Source of the DNA: Pseudomonadota bacterium | GTDB taxonomy: Bacteria; Desulfobacterota; Syntrophobacteria; Syntrophobacterales; Syntrophobacteraceae | Length of the DNA stretch: 29,274 bases | NCBI GenBank assembly: GCA_023416335.1 | Contig: JAEZHY010000263.1 | Coordinates: forward strand, 1-29,274 | Direction: 5' to 3' | Notes under the pieces: generated by a model | Seen by the model: only the letters and a program-made list of their open reading frames with translations | Database searches by the model: none | Told to the model about the DNA's origin: nothing | Part shown: in pieces, positions 7,201 through 14,737 of the stretch | Layout: each line of letters begins with the position of its first letter | Position numbering within the stretch: the stretch's first letter is position 1 | Made by a program: the position numbers and the translations under genes

Positions 7201-7488
7201 ATGACTTTGACGAAGGCTCACATTGTCGAAAATCTTTTTGCAAAAAACATTTTCACCAAAACCGAATCAGCCCAGATAATCGAGACTCTCTTCGAGATCG
7301 TCAAGGATACCCTCGAAAAGGGTGAAGACGTCCTGATAAGCGGCTTTGGTAAGTTCAGCGTCAAAGACAAGAATCAGCGCAGAGGCCGCAATCCCCAGAC
7401 GGGCGATCCCATTCTCCTTTCCCCACGCAAGGTTGTTACCTTCAAGTGCTCCGGCGTTCTCAGGGAAAGAATCAACGAGGGGAAATAA
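7201..7488 (+). CDS. ihfA: Integration host factor subunit alpha
   Basis: The 95-residue protein starts at ATG 7201, seven or eight bases after AAAGGAA; a longer reading from 7144 is not supported by homology. It belongs to the HU/IHF family of DNA-bending proteins, which insert a Pro on a beta-arm into the minor groove. The sequence LISGFGKFSVKDKNQRRGRN followed by PQTGDP carries the family DNA-binding arm, with the Pro at the arm tip in RNP. KDKNQR.GRNPQTG and RKVVTF match IHF alpha better than HU. It bends DNA in the nucleoid and assists transcription, replication and recombination. It is followed after 22 bp by the STAS-MlaE gene and is probably cotranscribed with it; in many bacteria ihfA instead follows pheT. 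Confidence 0.88.
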   Translation: MTLTKAHIVENLFAKNIFTKTESAQIIETLFEIVKDTLEKGEDVLISGFGKFSVKDKNQRRGRNPQTGDPILLSPRKVVTFKCSGVLRERINEGK

Positions 7489-7510
7489 CGGATTACGGAA
7501 GGAGATCCTC

Positions 7511-8644
7511 TTGAAAGGGGGACTCCCTTTTGAAACGTCGCAGTCGGAAGAAGGTGATGCGATCGTCACCTTCATTACCCCCCTGACTTATGAGAACGCC
7601 TCCCAAATATGGGAAAGCCTCGGAGACTTTCTGAGGAAGAAACGTCCTCCGTCTCTGGTGCTCGACTTGTCGGGAGTGGAAAGAACCGACAGCGCAGGCG
7701 TGGCGCTGTTGCGTGCCGTTCAGCGCTCATGCAGTAGAAGCGGGATTCATCTTCGATGTGAATCCCTCCCGCCGTCTGCTCAGCATTTTCTTCGCTATAT
7801 TGAATCTACCACTGAGGCAGTTCCGCCTGAGAAATCTCCCGTCATCACCACATCCATTGCTGCACGTTTCGGTGATATGCTGATCCGGACCGCACAAGGA
7901 CTAACGGGTTTCATACGCTTTTTGGGCAACTTTCTCGTTACCACGGCCGCTTGCGTGTTCCGTTTCAGGCGTTTCCGGTGGAAAGAGATGCTATACTACC
8001 TGCAGCTTTCCGGGGCAAATGCGCTGGGAATAGTGTTCATGGTGAGTTTCCTGCTGGGCGTTGTCATGGCCTATCAGGCTGCCATACAGCTCAGGCAGTT
8101 TGGAGCGAACATTTTCGTGGCCGACCTCGTCAGTCTCGCTCTGACACGCGAACTCGCGCCGGTTTTCACCGCAATGTTGCTGGCTGGACGTTCGGGTTCC
8201 GCCTATGCCGCCGAAATCGGGACGATGAAGGTTGGAGAGGAATTGGATGCCCTCGCCGTACTCGGGTTCAATCTCACCGAATTCATAACGGTGCCCAAGG
8301 TGGTTGCGCTCATGATAAGCGGACCGCTTTTGACGATGTGGGCCAATTTCTCCGGAATACTTGGCGGTATCGCAATATCCCGGGTATCTCTCGACCTCAC
8401 GGCTTACAGTTTCCTCTACGAAGTTTACCAGGTACTTGAAGTCAGCGATATCGTCAGCGGATTGATAAAAGCCGAGTTTTTCGCTATCCTGATTGCCTTG
8501 ATCGGCTGTTTCAAGGGGTTCCAGACCACTCAGGGTGCGGACAGCGTCGGCCGCCAGACTACGTCGGCGGTTGTGAATGGCATCTTCTTCATCATCTTTG
8601 CCGATGCACTGTTCACGGTGCTCTTTCACGCAATTGGATGGTAA
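7511..8644 (+). CDS. mlaE: MlaE-type permease with fused N-terminal STAS domain
   Basis: The start is TTG at 7511, six bases after GGAAGGAG; this gives 377 residues, whereas the bare MlaE family is about 260. Residues 10-100 are a STAS domain like MlaB, with DLSGVERTDSAG (52-63) containing the conserved Ser at 61. Residues about 155-377 are the permease with five or six membrane spans and the conserved ELAPVFTAMLLAGRSGSAYA and VGEELDAL motifs. MlaE with MlaF moves phospholipids between the inner membrane and the MCE protein, and MlaB normally binds the ATPase. Here the regulatory subunit is fused to the permease. It is followed by mlaF after 7 bp. The direction of lipid flow cannot be told from sequence. 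Confidence 0.9.
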   Translation: MKGGLPFETSQSEEGDAIVTFITPLTYENASQIWESLGDFLRKKRPPSLVLDLSGVERTDSAGVALLRAVQRSCSRSGIHLRCESLPPSAQHFLRYIESTTEAVPPEKSPVITTSIAARFGDMLIRTAQGLTGFIRFLGNFLVTTAACVFRFRRFRWKEMLYYLQLSGANALGIVFMVSFLLGVVMAYQAAIQLRQFGANIFVADLVSLALTRELAPVFTAMLLAGRSGSAYAAEIGTMKVGEELDALAVLGFNLTEFITVPKVVALMISGPLLTMWANFSGILGGIAISRVSLDLTAYSFLYEVYQVLEVSDIVSGLIKAEFFAILIALIGCFKGFQTTQGADSVGRQTTSAVVNGIFFIIFADALFTVLFHAIGW

Positions 8645-8651
8645 CCGCAGA

Positions 8652-9461
8652 ATGCAGGATGATACGCCCGATACGGATCTTAGCCGACACGCACTCTGTG
8701 TGAGAGATGTGTCGCTCGGCTACGCCGACAGGACCATCCTCACCAATGTGGACTTTTGCGTCGATGCCGGAGAAATCGTTACGATTCTGGGCGGCAGCGG
8801 AAGCGGCAAAAGCACCCTGTTGAAATCAATAATCGGCCTGCTTCCTCCCAGGAAGGGAGAGATATACGTATACGGCAGCAGGATCTCCGGTTCAGGGTCG
8901 GAAGAGTCGCTCCTGTATGCGAGAAAGAGAATCGGCGTGCTTTTCCAGTCGGGAGCACTCATTGGTTCGATGACTGTGGCGGAGAACGTTGCACTCCCGA
9001 TCCTGGAATTTTCGAATGTCCCAAGAGAAATCGCCGCCGACATTGTCAGATTGAAGCTTGAAATGGTGAAGCTGGGCAGGTTCGGTGATTTTTACCCCTC
9101 CGAGCTGAGCGGGGGCATGAAAAAGAGGGCCGGGCTTGCCCGAGCAATGGCGCTCGACCCGCAGATACTCTTTTGCGATGAGCCGTCATCAGGACTCGAT
9201 CCCGTAATCTCCGCCGAAATGGATCAACTCCTTCTGGAACTCAATCGCTCTCTGGGGATTACGATTGTCGTGATTACGCACGATCTGCCAAGCATAAAAA
9301 CCATATCCGACTGGTCGATAATGCTGGATGGCGGCGCCAGGGGAGTGATAGCAAGAGGCACTCCGGAGGAACTGGAGAACAGCCCTGATCCCAGGGTCCG
9401 ACGATTTTTTCGCAGACAATCTGAAAACGGCGGTCTTTCGGCGTCCGGAGGAGATGCATAG
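8652..9461 (+). CDS. mlaF: MlaF-type ABC ATPase for phospholipid transport
   Basis: The 269-residue cytoplasmic ATPase starts at ATG 8652, 7 bp after the mlaE stop. It has Walker A GGSGSGKS (47-54), Q-loop LFQSGALIGSMTV, signature LSGGMKKR (152-159), Walker B ILFCDEPSSGLDP (172-184) and H-loop ITHD with H210. The LSGGM(K/R)KR signature and FQ.GAL..S.TV are typical of the MlaF/Mkl subfamily. It powers the MlaE permease through two such subunits. The MlaD gene follows with 2 bp between them, so the genes are translationally close. A C-terminal tail of about 20 residues (RRQSENGGLSASGGDA) is variable. Confidence 0.93.
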   Translation: MQDDTPDTDLSRHALCVRDVSLGYADRTILTNVDFCVDAGEIVTILGGSGSGKSTLLKSIIGLLPPRKGEIYVYGSRISGSGSEESLLYARKRIGVLFQSGALIGSMTVAENVALPILEFSNVPREIAADIVRLKLEMVKLGRFGDFYPSELSGGMKKRAGLARAMALDPQILFCDEPSSGLDPVISAEMDQLLLELNRSLGITIVVITHDLPSIKTISDWSIMLDGGARGVIARGTPEELENSPDPRVRRFFRRQSENGGLSASGGDA

Positions 9462-9463
9462 AG

Positions 9464-10450
9464 TTGGCCCGCAAAATCAACGCATTCTGGATCGGTTTTT
9501 TCGCTCTGCTCTGCGGAGTTCTGATCGTTGGGTCGATAATATGGCTCGCGTTTTCCTCCTATTTCGAGAATACGAAGCTATTCGTCAGCTATTTCAGCGA
9601 ATCCATCAAAGGTCTTCAAAAGGACGCCGTGGTCAACTACAAAGGGGTTCCCGTCGGCCGCGTGGCAAATGTCGGCCTCGCTCCAGACGGGCGGCTGGTC
9701 GAGGTGGTCATGGCCCTGAAACCCGATTTTCGGGTCGATCAGAGTATAGCCGTACAACTCAGGGATCAGGGACTCACCGGTCTTCGATATCTCGAAATCG
9801 ATACGGCCCCCGAAAACATCGATCAGATCACCCCCAAGATTTCTTTTCACACCAGATATCCCGTAATCAGATCCTACCCGTCCGAGCTCGAACAGCTCAA
9901 ATTTGCGCTCCAGGACATCTATGAAAAATTTTCCTCGCTTAATCTGCAGGCGCTCACGGAAACATGGACCAAAACCGCCCAACTCGTGAATAATCTCTTG
10001 CTGCAGTTTGGAGCCGAATCCGAAACTGGAGATCTTCGGGAAACCATTTCCGCTTTGAAGAAGACAACGCAGACTTCCGCCGCTCTCATAGATCGGATTT
10101 CCAAGGCTGCCCCGCAGAAAGAACTAAACAAAGGCTTCCAGGATCTCACTGCAACACTCGCATCGTTGCGACAGGCTTCGGACATTCTGGCACAGCAACT
10201 CAAAGGCATGCCGCCGGACGTTCTCAAACAGTTGTCGTCGGACCTGGGCGCTACGGTCAAAACGAGTGGGACGCTCCTTTCCAGCCTGCAGGGCAAAATC
10301 GACAACTCGGCCGTTCTGCTCGAGCAGGATCTCCAACAGCTCAGGGTCCTGATCATTCAGCTAAATTCCTTGATCGAGAATCTGAAGGAACAGCCGAACC
10401 GCCTGATTTTCCCAGGCAAACAGCAGGCTGAGCCGTTTCGCAAGAAGTAG
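9464..10450 (+). CDS. mlaD: MlaD-like MCE domain protein
   Basis: The 328-residue protein starts at TTG 9464, preceded by GGAGGAG about 10 bases upstream. A single N-terminal membrane span (residues 7-30) is followed by one MCE domain (about 36-118) with VNYKGVPVGRVANVGL and LTGLRYLEIDTAP, as in MlaD. The remaining 200 residues are mostly helical and Gln/Leu-rich, which could form a needle-like helical stalk toward the outer membrane, as in longer MCE proteins. It would bind phospholipids in the periplasm and pass them on. It is the third gene of the mla operon and is followed by a lipoprotein gene rather than MlaC. Confidence 0.88.
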   Translation: MARKINAFWIGFFALLCGVLIVGSIIWLAFSSYFENTKLFVSYFSESIKGLQKDAVVNYKGVPVGRVANVGLAPDGRLVEVVMALKPDFRVDQSIAVQLRDQGLTGLRYLEIDTAPENIDQITPKISFHTRYPVIRSYPSELEQLKFALQDIYEKFSSLNLQALTETWTKTAQLVNNLLLQFGAESETGDLRETISALKKTTQTSAALIDRISKAAPQKELNKGFQDLTATLASLRQASDILAQQLKGMPPDVLKQLSSDLGATVKTSGTLLSSLQGKIDNSAVLLEQDLQQLRVLIIQLNSLIENLKEQPNRLIFPGKQQAEPFRKK

Positions 10451-10494
10451 AGGCCTCTTTTCTGAAGTGGATATAATGAGGATGGACAGCGGAA

Positions 10495-11187
10495 TTGAAT
10501 ATCAAAACAACAACAAAACATGCCGTGACGGCGGGAAGGCAAGGGTTCAGGTTGGCTGACGGGATTCGATCGTGTGTGCTGCTTTTGGCTGCTTTGCTTG
10601 TTACCGGGTGCGCGGGTATGTTTTCAAAATCGGCCCCGCCGGAATACTACCAGATCGACTACCCATTTCAGTCGCTTAGCTGCTCGAAACCGTTTCCAGG
10701 GGCGGTGCGCATCTGGAACTTTTCCGCTTCCGCCCCTTTCGATCGCGAACAAATGCTCGTAGTATCCCCTTCCCTGAATGTCCGCTTCTCATCCAACTAC
10801 AAATGGATCGCTCCCCCCGGAAACATGCTTGCAGACAAGCTCATACGCGACCTCTCCAGGGGTTCCGTGTTTCAGGATGCCGTACCGGTTGGTAACCCAC
10901 TCTTTGCAGCTTACGAGATGAGCGGACGAATCTACAAGTTCGCTCTCGAAGAAAACGGCTCCCCCCCTCATGCGGTTCTGGATCTGGAAATCAGCCTTTG
11001 GCAGGAAAAGCCCGTACGGTCTGTTCTTTTCCGAAAAAATTTCCATTATGAAAGTCCCCCCCTGCAGAACTCCGATCCCACCGTCTTCGCCAATGCAATT
11101 GCAAGCCTGGTTGCCCAACTTTCACTCGATCTGAGAAACGATCTCTGCTCGATCACACCAGACAACTCGCGTCAAGCCGGCGGCTGA
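10495..11187 (+). CDS. PqiC-like ABC-transport auxiliary lipoprotein
   Basis: This 230-residue protein has a lipoprotein signal with the lipobox LLVTGC at about residues 34-39, so it is likely anchored in the outer membrane by that Cys. PEYYQIDYP, a region with [13 protein letters not shown], and an alternating-strand C-terminal half resemble the PqiC/DUF330 family, which is the outer-membrane partner of MCE transporters. The start shown is TTG at 10495, with GAGGATGG upstream; a shorter start at TTG 10552 would give a more normal signal peptide of about 20 residues. It is the last gene of the ihfA-mla operon. Its 3' end overlaps that of the convergent dnaA-like gene by 35 bp. The family call is moderate because sequence conservation is low. 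Confidence 0.72.
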   Translation: MNIKTTTKHAVTAGRQGFRLADGIRSCVLLLAALLVTGCAGMFSKSAPPEYYQIDYPFQSLSCSKPFPGAVRIWNFSASAPFDREQMLVVSPSLNVRFSSNYKWIAPPGNMLADKLIRDLSRGSVFQDAVPVGNPLFAAYEMSGRIYKFALEENGSPPHAVLDLEISLWQEKPVRSVLFRKNFHYESPPLQNSDPTVFANAIASLVAQLSLDLRNDLCSITPDNSRQAGG

Positions 11188-12511
11188 TGTGCTCGACCTG
11201 GCGCTTGACCTTGCCGCTTTTCTCCAGTTCCTTCGAAAGCACGTTGATCCCGTAGAGTACCGAGCTGTGACTGCGCAGAAATGACCGTCCGATCGACTCC
11301 AGAGACTCCGTTGTGTAGCGCCTGCACAAATACATACCGATTTTACGCGCAGCAGCCAATTCCTTCCGCCTCTTCGAGGACCTGAGATCTTCCATTGAAA
11401 TCTGGAAGGCACAGCAGACAATATGCTGAATGTGTTCGATCGTCATTTTCGGAAGCCGATCGAGCATCGTTTCGGTGACTTCACGCGCAAGGTCGAGAGT
11501 GACCGGAACGCCGAGAATGTTCGTTTTTGCCATTATACCAACCAGACAGCTTTCCAGTTGCCTGATGTCCCCCGTAACCCGCTCCGCCATAAACTCTATT
11601 ACTTCGACCGGCAGCCCTACGTTTTCCCCTTTGACTTTCTTCCTGATGATTTCCATTCTGGTCGAAAAATCCGGTGGGCCGATCGGTGCCACAAGTATAC
11701 CGCTGAGCCGAGACTGCAATTCCATGGAGAGTTTTGGAATGTCTTTCGGGAAAGTGTTTCCCGTGTACAGAATCCTCTTTCCCCGGTCCATCAACTCGTC
11801 CAGGGTGAAAACGAGTTCATTCTGGATCTTCTCTTTACCGCTGAGGAATTCGACTTTTTCGAGCAAAAGGACGTCGCATTCGGAACGAAACTTATTCTTG
11901 AAGTTCTCTATGCTTCCATTTTTGATGGAGTAGATCATTTCATTGGCAAATTGCTCGGCGGTCACATAGTGCACCCGCAGTTCCGGTGTGTTTCGGCAGA
12001 TGAAATTCCCAACTGCGTGGGAAAGATGGCTCTTTCCAAGTCCGGTTTCGGAAAGGATAAAAGCTGACTGATTATAGAGATGTTGCCCTCTCGCAATCCC
12101 AAGGGCGGTTGCGTAGGCAAAGTGGTTGGAATTGCCCACAACAAAATCATCGAAAGTAAAACGCGAATTAAATACCGGGCCGGCTCGCTTGATCAGGTCC
12201 CCCATGGCGATCTGCCGGGGCAACTCCGGCTCGGAGTCCTCTTGGGCTGAAGACTCTTTGGATTCCGTCTCACCTGATACGATCTGGTATTCCAGCTTGT
12301 GGATCATCGGGAACTGTTCGCGCATTACGGCCAGGAGCTTCAGCTCCAGCTTCTCTCTCAACCATTCGATGTGAAATCTGTTCTTGCAGCCAAGAACGAC
12401 TGTTTCGTTTTCCAGATCAAGAAACTTGATCGATGAGACCCAAAGATCGAACTGCCCCCTCGACAGACTCGTCTTCAGTTTCCTCTTAATTTCCTGCCAC
12501 TTCTGGTCCAT
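11153..12511 (-). CDS. dnaA: DnaA paralogue with degenerate ATPase motifs
   Basis: The 452-residue protein aligns end to end with DnaA, the replication initiator. Domain I is at about 1-75, a short acidic domain II at 80-100, the AAA+ ATPase at 108-345 and the DNA-binding domain IV at about 355-445. [16 protein letters not shown] is the standard domain III start. Walker A is altered to SETGLGKS (154-161), missing its first Gly. Walker B reads [10 protein letters not shown] (213-222) instead of DVLLIDDIQF, so both Asp are changed to Glu and Lys. Sensor 1 has N252 where Asp is usual. The Arg finger (SRL, 268), sensor 2 Arg (DIRQLE, 317) and a DNA-binding helix with RSHSSV for RDHTTV remain. The gene starts at ATG 12511 after GGAGG. 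No dnaN lies beside it, so it may not be the main initiator. A leader hairpin and a promoter are listed separately. Confidence 0.85.
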   Translation of the reverse strand: MDQKWQEIKRKLKTSLSRGQFDLWVSSIKFLDLENETVVLGCKNRFHIEWLREKLELKLLAVMREQFPMIHKLEYQIVSGETESKESSAQEDSEPELPRQIAMGDLIKRAGPVFNSRFTFDDFVVGNSNHFAYATALGIARGQHLYNQSAFILSETGLGKSHLSHAVGNFICRNTPELRVHYVTAEQFANEMIYSIKNGSIENFKNKFRSECDVLLLEKVEFLSGKEKIQNELVFTLDELMDRGKRILYTGNTFPKDIPKLSMELQSRLSGILVAPIGPPDFSTRMEIIRKKVKGENVGLPVEVIEFMAERVTGDIRQLESCLVGIMAKTNILGVPVTLDLAREVTETMLDRLPKMTIEHIQHIVCCAFQISMEDLRSSKRRKELAAARKIGMYLCRRYTTESLESIGRSFLRSHSSVLYGINVLSKELEKSGKVKRQVEHISRRLDASCLV

Positions 12512-12572
12512 AATCCTCCGTTCACGTCATTTCCGCGACTTGAGTTTGGAAAAAGAAAAAAATCATCCTGTG

Positions 12573-12610
12573 GGGCGAATAGCGGCCCCCGCGCACTATT
12601 CGCCCTTTTT
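12573..12610. promoter_or_regulatory. GC-rich hairpin in the dnaA-like gene leader
   Basis: GGGCGAATAG (12573-12582) and CTATTCGCCC (12596-12605) pair perfectly around a 13-nt GC-rich loop. On the plus strand TTTTT follows immediately, so it can end plus-strand or antisense transcription. On the minus strand it lies 62-94 nt before the start of the dnaA-like gene, with a T-rich run 10 nt downstream. It could act as an attenuator or a bidirectional terminator. Confidence 0.5.
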
Positions 12611-12699
12611 GAAACCTGCTGGTAATGAGTTGGTGAATTAGAAGAATGGCCCCGGAAAGAAACTTCTTTTTTACTGCTCCCCCTTAAATTGTGAGGCAT

Positions 12700-12728
12700 G
12701 TTTTAGACGAGAAGCCGTCATCGGTCAA
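12700..12728 (-). promoter_or_regulatory. Candidate promoter of dnaA-like gene
   Basis: On the minus strand TTGACC (12728-12723) is separated by 17 bp from TAAAAC (12705-12700), four of six matches to the -10 consensus. Transcription would start about 180 nt before the gene and would include the hairpin at 12573-12605. Confidence 0.4.
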
Positions 12729-12904
12729 AGTTGATCTTCTGAGTTTTGGGCGAGAAACTCGAAATCGGTGGGAACGTAAAAAATTCTTAAGATGAATGGA
12801 TGTTAGGTCACATGACTAGCTAAGGTGCTGAGAAAAAAGGCACTTTCAGCAAACAAAAAAATCCTTTAAAATCAATGGCTTAATGCATTTAACAAGGCGA
12901 TTCT

Positions 12905-12956
12905 CGAAAATGGGATAGATCAAAGTCCCATTTTCGCCGATTTTCGCACAAAATCG
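12905..12956. repeat. Two neighbouring perfect inverted repeats
   Basis: CGAAAATGGGA (12905-12915) and TCCCATTTTCG (12926-12936) form an 11-bp stem. CGATTTT (12938-12944) and AAAATCG (12950-12956) form a 7-bp stem beside it. The units share the ATTTTCG/CGAAAAT core. No T-run follows. They could be protein-binding sites, a structured RNA or part of a dispersed element; nothing in the sequence decides. Confidence 0.55.
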
Positions 12957-13082
12957 CCCACAGGCATCAGGAGCGGTTCCCCGTCCGAAGCCACGCCTTT
13001 CCAAGATCAGCGCCCAGCACCATTTTGACATCTAACTGATAATTCCGGTATCCCCGACTTTCAAGCCCTTCTCCATTATTAA

Positions 13083-13112
13083 TTGACGCGGATTACGAGG
13101 CTTTTCTATAAT
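13083..13112 (+). promoter_or_regulatory. Sigma70-like promoter of the Memo-AMMECR1 operon
   Basis: TTGACG (13083-13088), an 18-bp spacer and a perfect TATAAT (13107-13112). Transcription would begin near 13119, about 45 nt before the first gene. Confidence 0.7.
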
Positions 13113-13164
13113 GACGGCAACCTGTTAGCGACCAACGTATTTTTTCTTCTCATCCGCCCAGGGC

Positions 13165-14724
13165 ATGGACCATGACTCGAGAAAAAATTGGAGGGGAAGC
13201 GCAGCGTCCGCCAAGAATTTCAAAATTTTCCAGTTTTGGCCGGTTTTAGCCGTTTTCGTCACCGCTCTCCTGACCGCATCTCAAACCACCAACGCCCAGT
13301 CCGTTGGCCCGGGAAAGATCCATGAACCGGTTATCGCCGGGACTTGGTATCCCGGGACAGAGTCGGAACTGAAGAGTCTCATCGTACAGTATCTCGCCAG
13401 GAAACCTGCATCCACTATCGAGGGTCCGATCTCAGCCCTCATCGTACCTCACGCAGGCTATATTTTTTCCGGATCTGTCGCGGCATCTTCCTATGCGCTG
13501 CTCCAGGGGAAAGAATTCGATTCCGTAATAGTCATCGGACCGAGCCATCATGTCCGGTTCACCGGAGCAGCAACCTACGATTGTGCCGGATTCCGTACCC
13601 CGCTTGGGGTGGTTCCCGTCGATACGCAACTCCTTTCCGCTTTGATTAAACGCGACTCGCGCATAAAAAGTCTACCCGAGGCTTTCGAAAAAGAGCACTC
13701 CATTGAAATACAGCTTCCTTTCCTGCAGACAACCGTACCGCGTGTCAAGCTTGTCCCATTGTTGATGTCCGATTACGGAACTGCGACTTGTCAGTGGCTC
13801 TCCGATGCCATTGTCGATGCCTGCAAAGGAAAATCCGTGCTGATCGTGGCCAGTTCCGACCTTTCTCATTATCACCCTTGCGAAACAGCCAGGGAGATGG
13901 ACGAGCGTCTGCTCCAAAAAGTCCGTGCCCTGGATCCGCAAGGGCTTGCTGAATGCCTGGACAGCGACAAGTGCGAGGCCTGCGGTCGAGGGCCGATCCT
14001 TACAACTATGCTCGCGGCCAAAAAGCTCGGCGTCGATAACTGCAAAGTGCTGGAAACTGCCAATTCAGGAGATGTCACGGGAGAGAAATCATCCTCTCGC
14101 GGTGTCGTGGGATACGCATCCGGGGTTTTCTACAAATCCGGTGCCGACCGGGATTCAGCCGAAAAGCCCCAAAAGGCTGGGATCGATCTTGGATTGACGC
14201 AGGAGGAGCGCAAGGAACTGCACTCTACAGCCTGGAAAGTCATCGATTCTAAATGCAAAGGAATCGAGGTTTCCAGAAGTGAGTCATCGTCACCGAGGCT
14301 AAAGGAACCCCGAGGCGCCTTCGTGACAATCTACAAAAAGGGGGAACTGCGCGGCTGCATCGGGCAGGTAATTGCGAGGATGCCGCTCGCCGAAGCTGTG
14401 GCCCAAATGGCTGAAGCGGCCGCATTCCAGGATCCCAGGTTCTCTCCCGTGCGGCAAGACGAACTTAAAGACCTGAAGATAGAAATCTCGGTCCTGACCC
14501 CGTTTCGGAAGATCGAATCACCCGATGAGATCGAACTCGGCAAAGACGGGCTTATTGTAAAGCAGGGTCCGAACATGGGGCTCCTTCTGCCCCAGGTTGC
14601 CACGGAATACAAATGGAACAGGACGGAATTCATGGAACACACCTGCCTCAAAGCCGGTCTCCCGAGAAGTTGCTCCAAAGACAAGGAAACGGAAGTCTTT
14701 GTCTTTTCGGCAGACGTTTTCTAA
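13165..14724 (+). CDS. amrB: Memo-AMMECR1 fusion, AmmeMemoRadiSam proteins B and A
   Basis: This 519-residue protein joins two members of the AmmeMemoRadiSam system. Residues 1-45 look like a Sec signal or anchor (FWPVLAVFVTALLTASQTTN then AQS). Residues 55-330 are the Memo domain, a LigB-dioxygenase-like fold that binds metal, with VPHAGYIFSG (His96), GPSHH and SSDLSHYHP supplying the His ligands. Residues about 350-519 are AMMECR1, marked by KKGELRGCIGQV, with the invariant LRGCIG hexapeptide. The start is ATG 13165; the ribosome binding site is weak. The radical SAM partner follows 13 bp later. In related systems the three proteins occur together, but their shared reaction is not known. 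Predicted export of this fusion is unusual (see findings). Confidence 0.88.
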   Translation: MDHDSRKNWRGSAASAKNFKIFQFWPVLAVFVTALLTASQTTNAQSVGPGKIHEPVIAGTWYPGTESELKSLIVQYLARKPASTIEGPISALIVPHAGYIFSGSVAASSYALLQGKEFDSVIVIGPSHHVRFTGAATYDCAGFRTPLGVVPVDTQLLSALIKRDSRIKSLPEAFEKEHSIEIQLPFLQTTVPRVKLVPLLMSDYGTATCQWLSDAIVDACKGKSVLIVASSDLSHYHPCETAREMDERLLQKVRALDPQGLAECLDSDKCEACGRGPILTTMLAAKKLGVDNCKVLETANSGDVTGEKSSSRGVVGYASGVFYKSGADRDSAEKPQKAGIDLGLTQEERKELHSTAWKVIDSKCKGIEVSRSESSSPRLKEPRGAFVTIYKKGELRGCIGQVIARMPLAEAVAQMAEAAAFQDPRFSPVRQDELKDLKIEISVLTPFRKIESPDEIELGKDGLIVKQGPNMGLLLPQVATEYKWNRTEFMEHTCLKAGLPRSCSKDKETEVFVFSADVF

Positions 14725-14737
14725 AAGAGCGCATGTC

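Larger units (their letters stand above)
12512..13164. other. Non-coding region with hairpins between divergent genes
   Basis: This 650-bp region separates the dnaA-like gene and the AmmeMemoRadiSam operon. It contains a GC-rich leader hairpin, a candidate dnaA promoter, two neighbouring perfect hairpins at 12905-12956 and a strong plus promoter near the right end. I searched by eye for TTATNCACA-type DnaA boxes and saw none, so an origin is not supported. No gene is credible. Confidence 0.6.

Noticed and set aside
12846..13031. Minus-strand frame of 61 codons across the two inverted repeats
   Set aside because: It spans the hairpins, lacks a ribosome binding site and has no recognisable content.
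12512..13164. Chromosomal origin next to the dnaA-like gene
   Set aside because: No TTATNCACA-type boxes were found by eye, no dnaN or other origin genes are adjacent, and the DnaA is degenerate.
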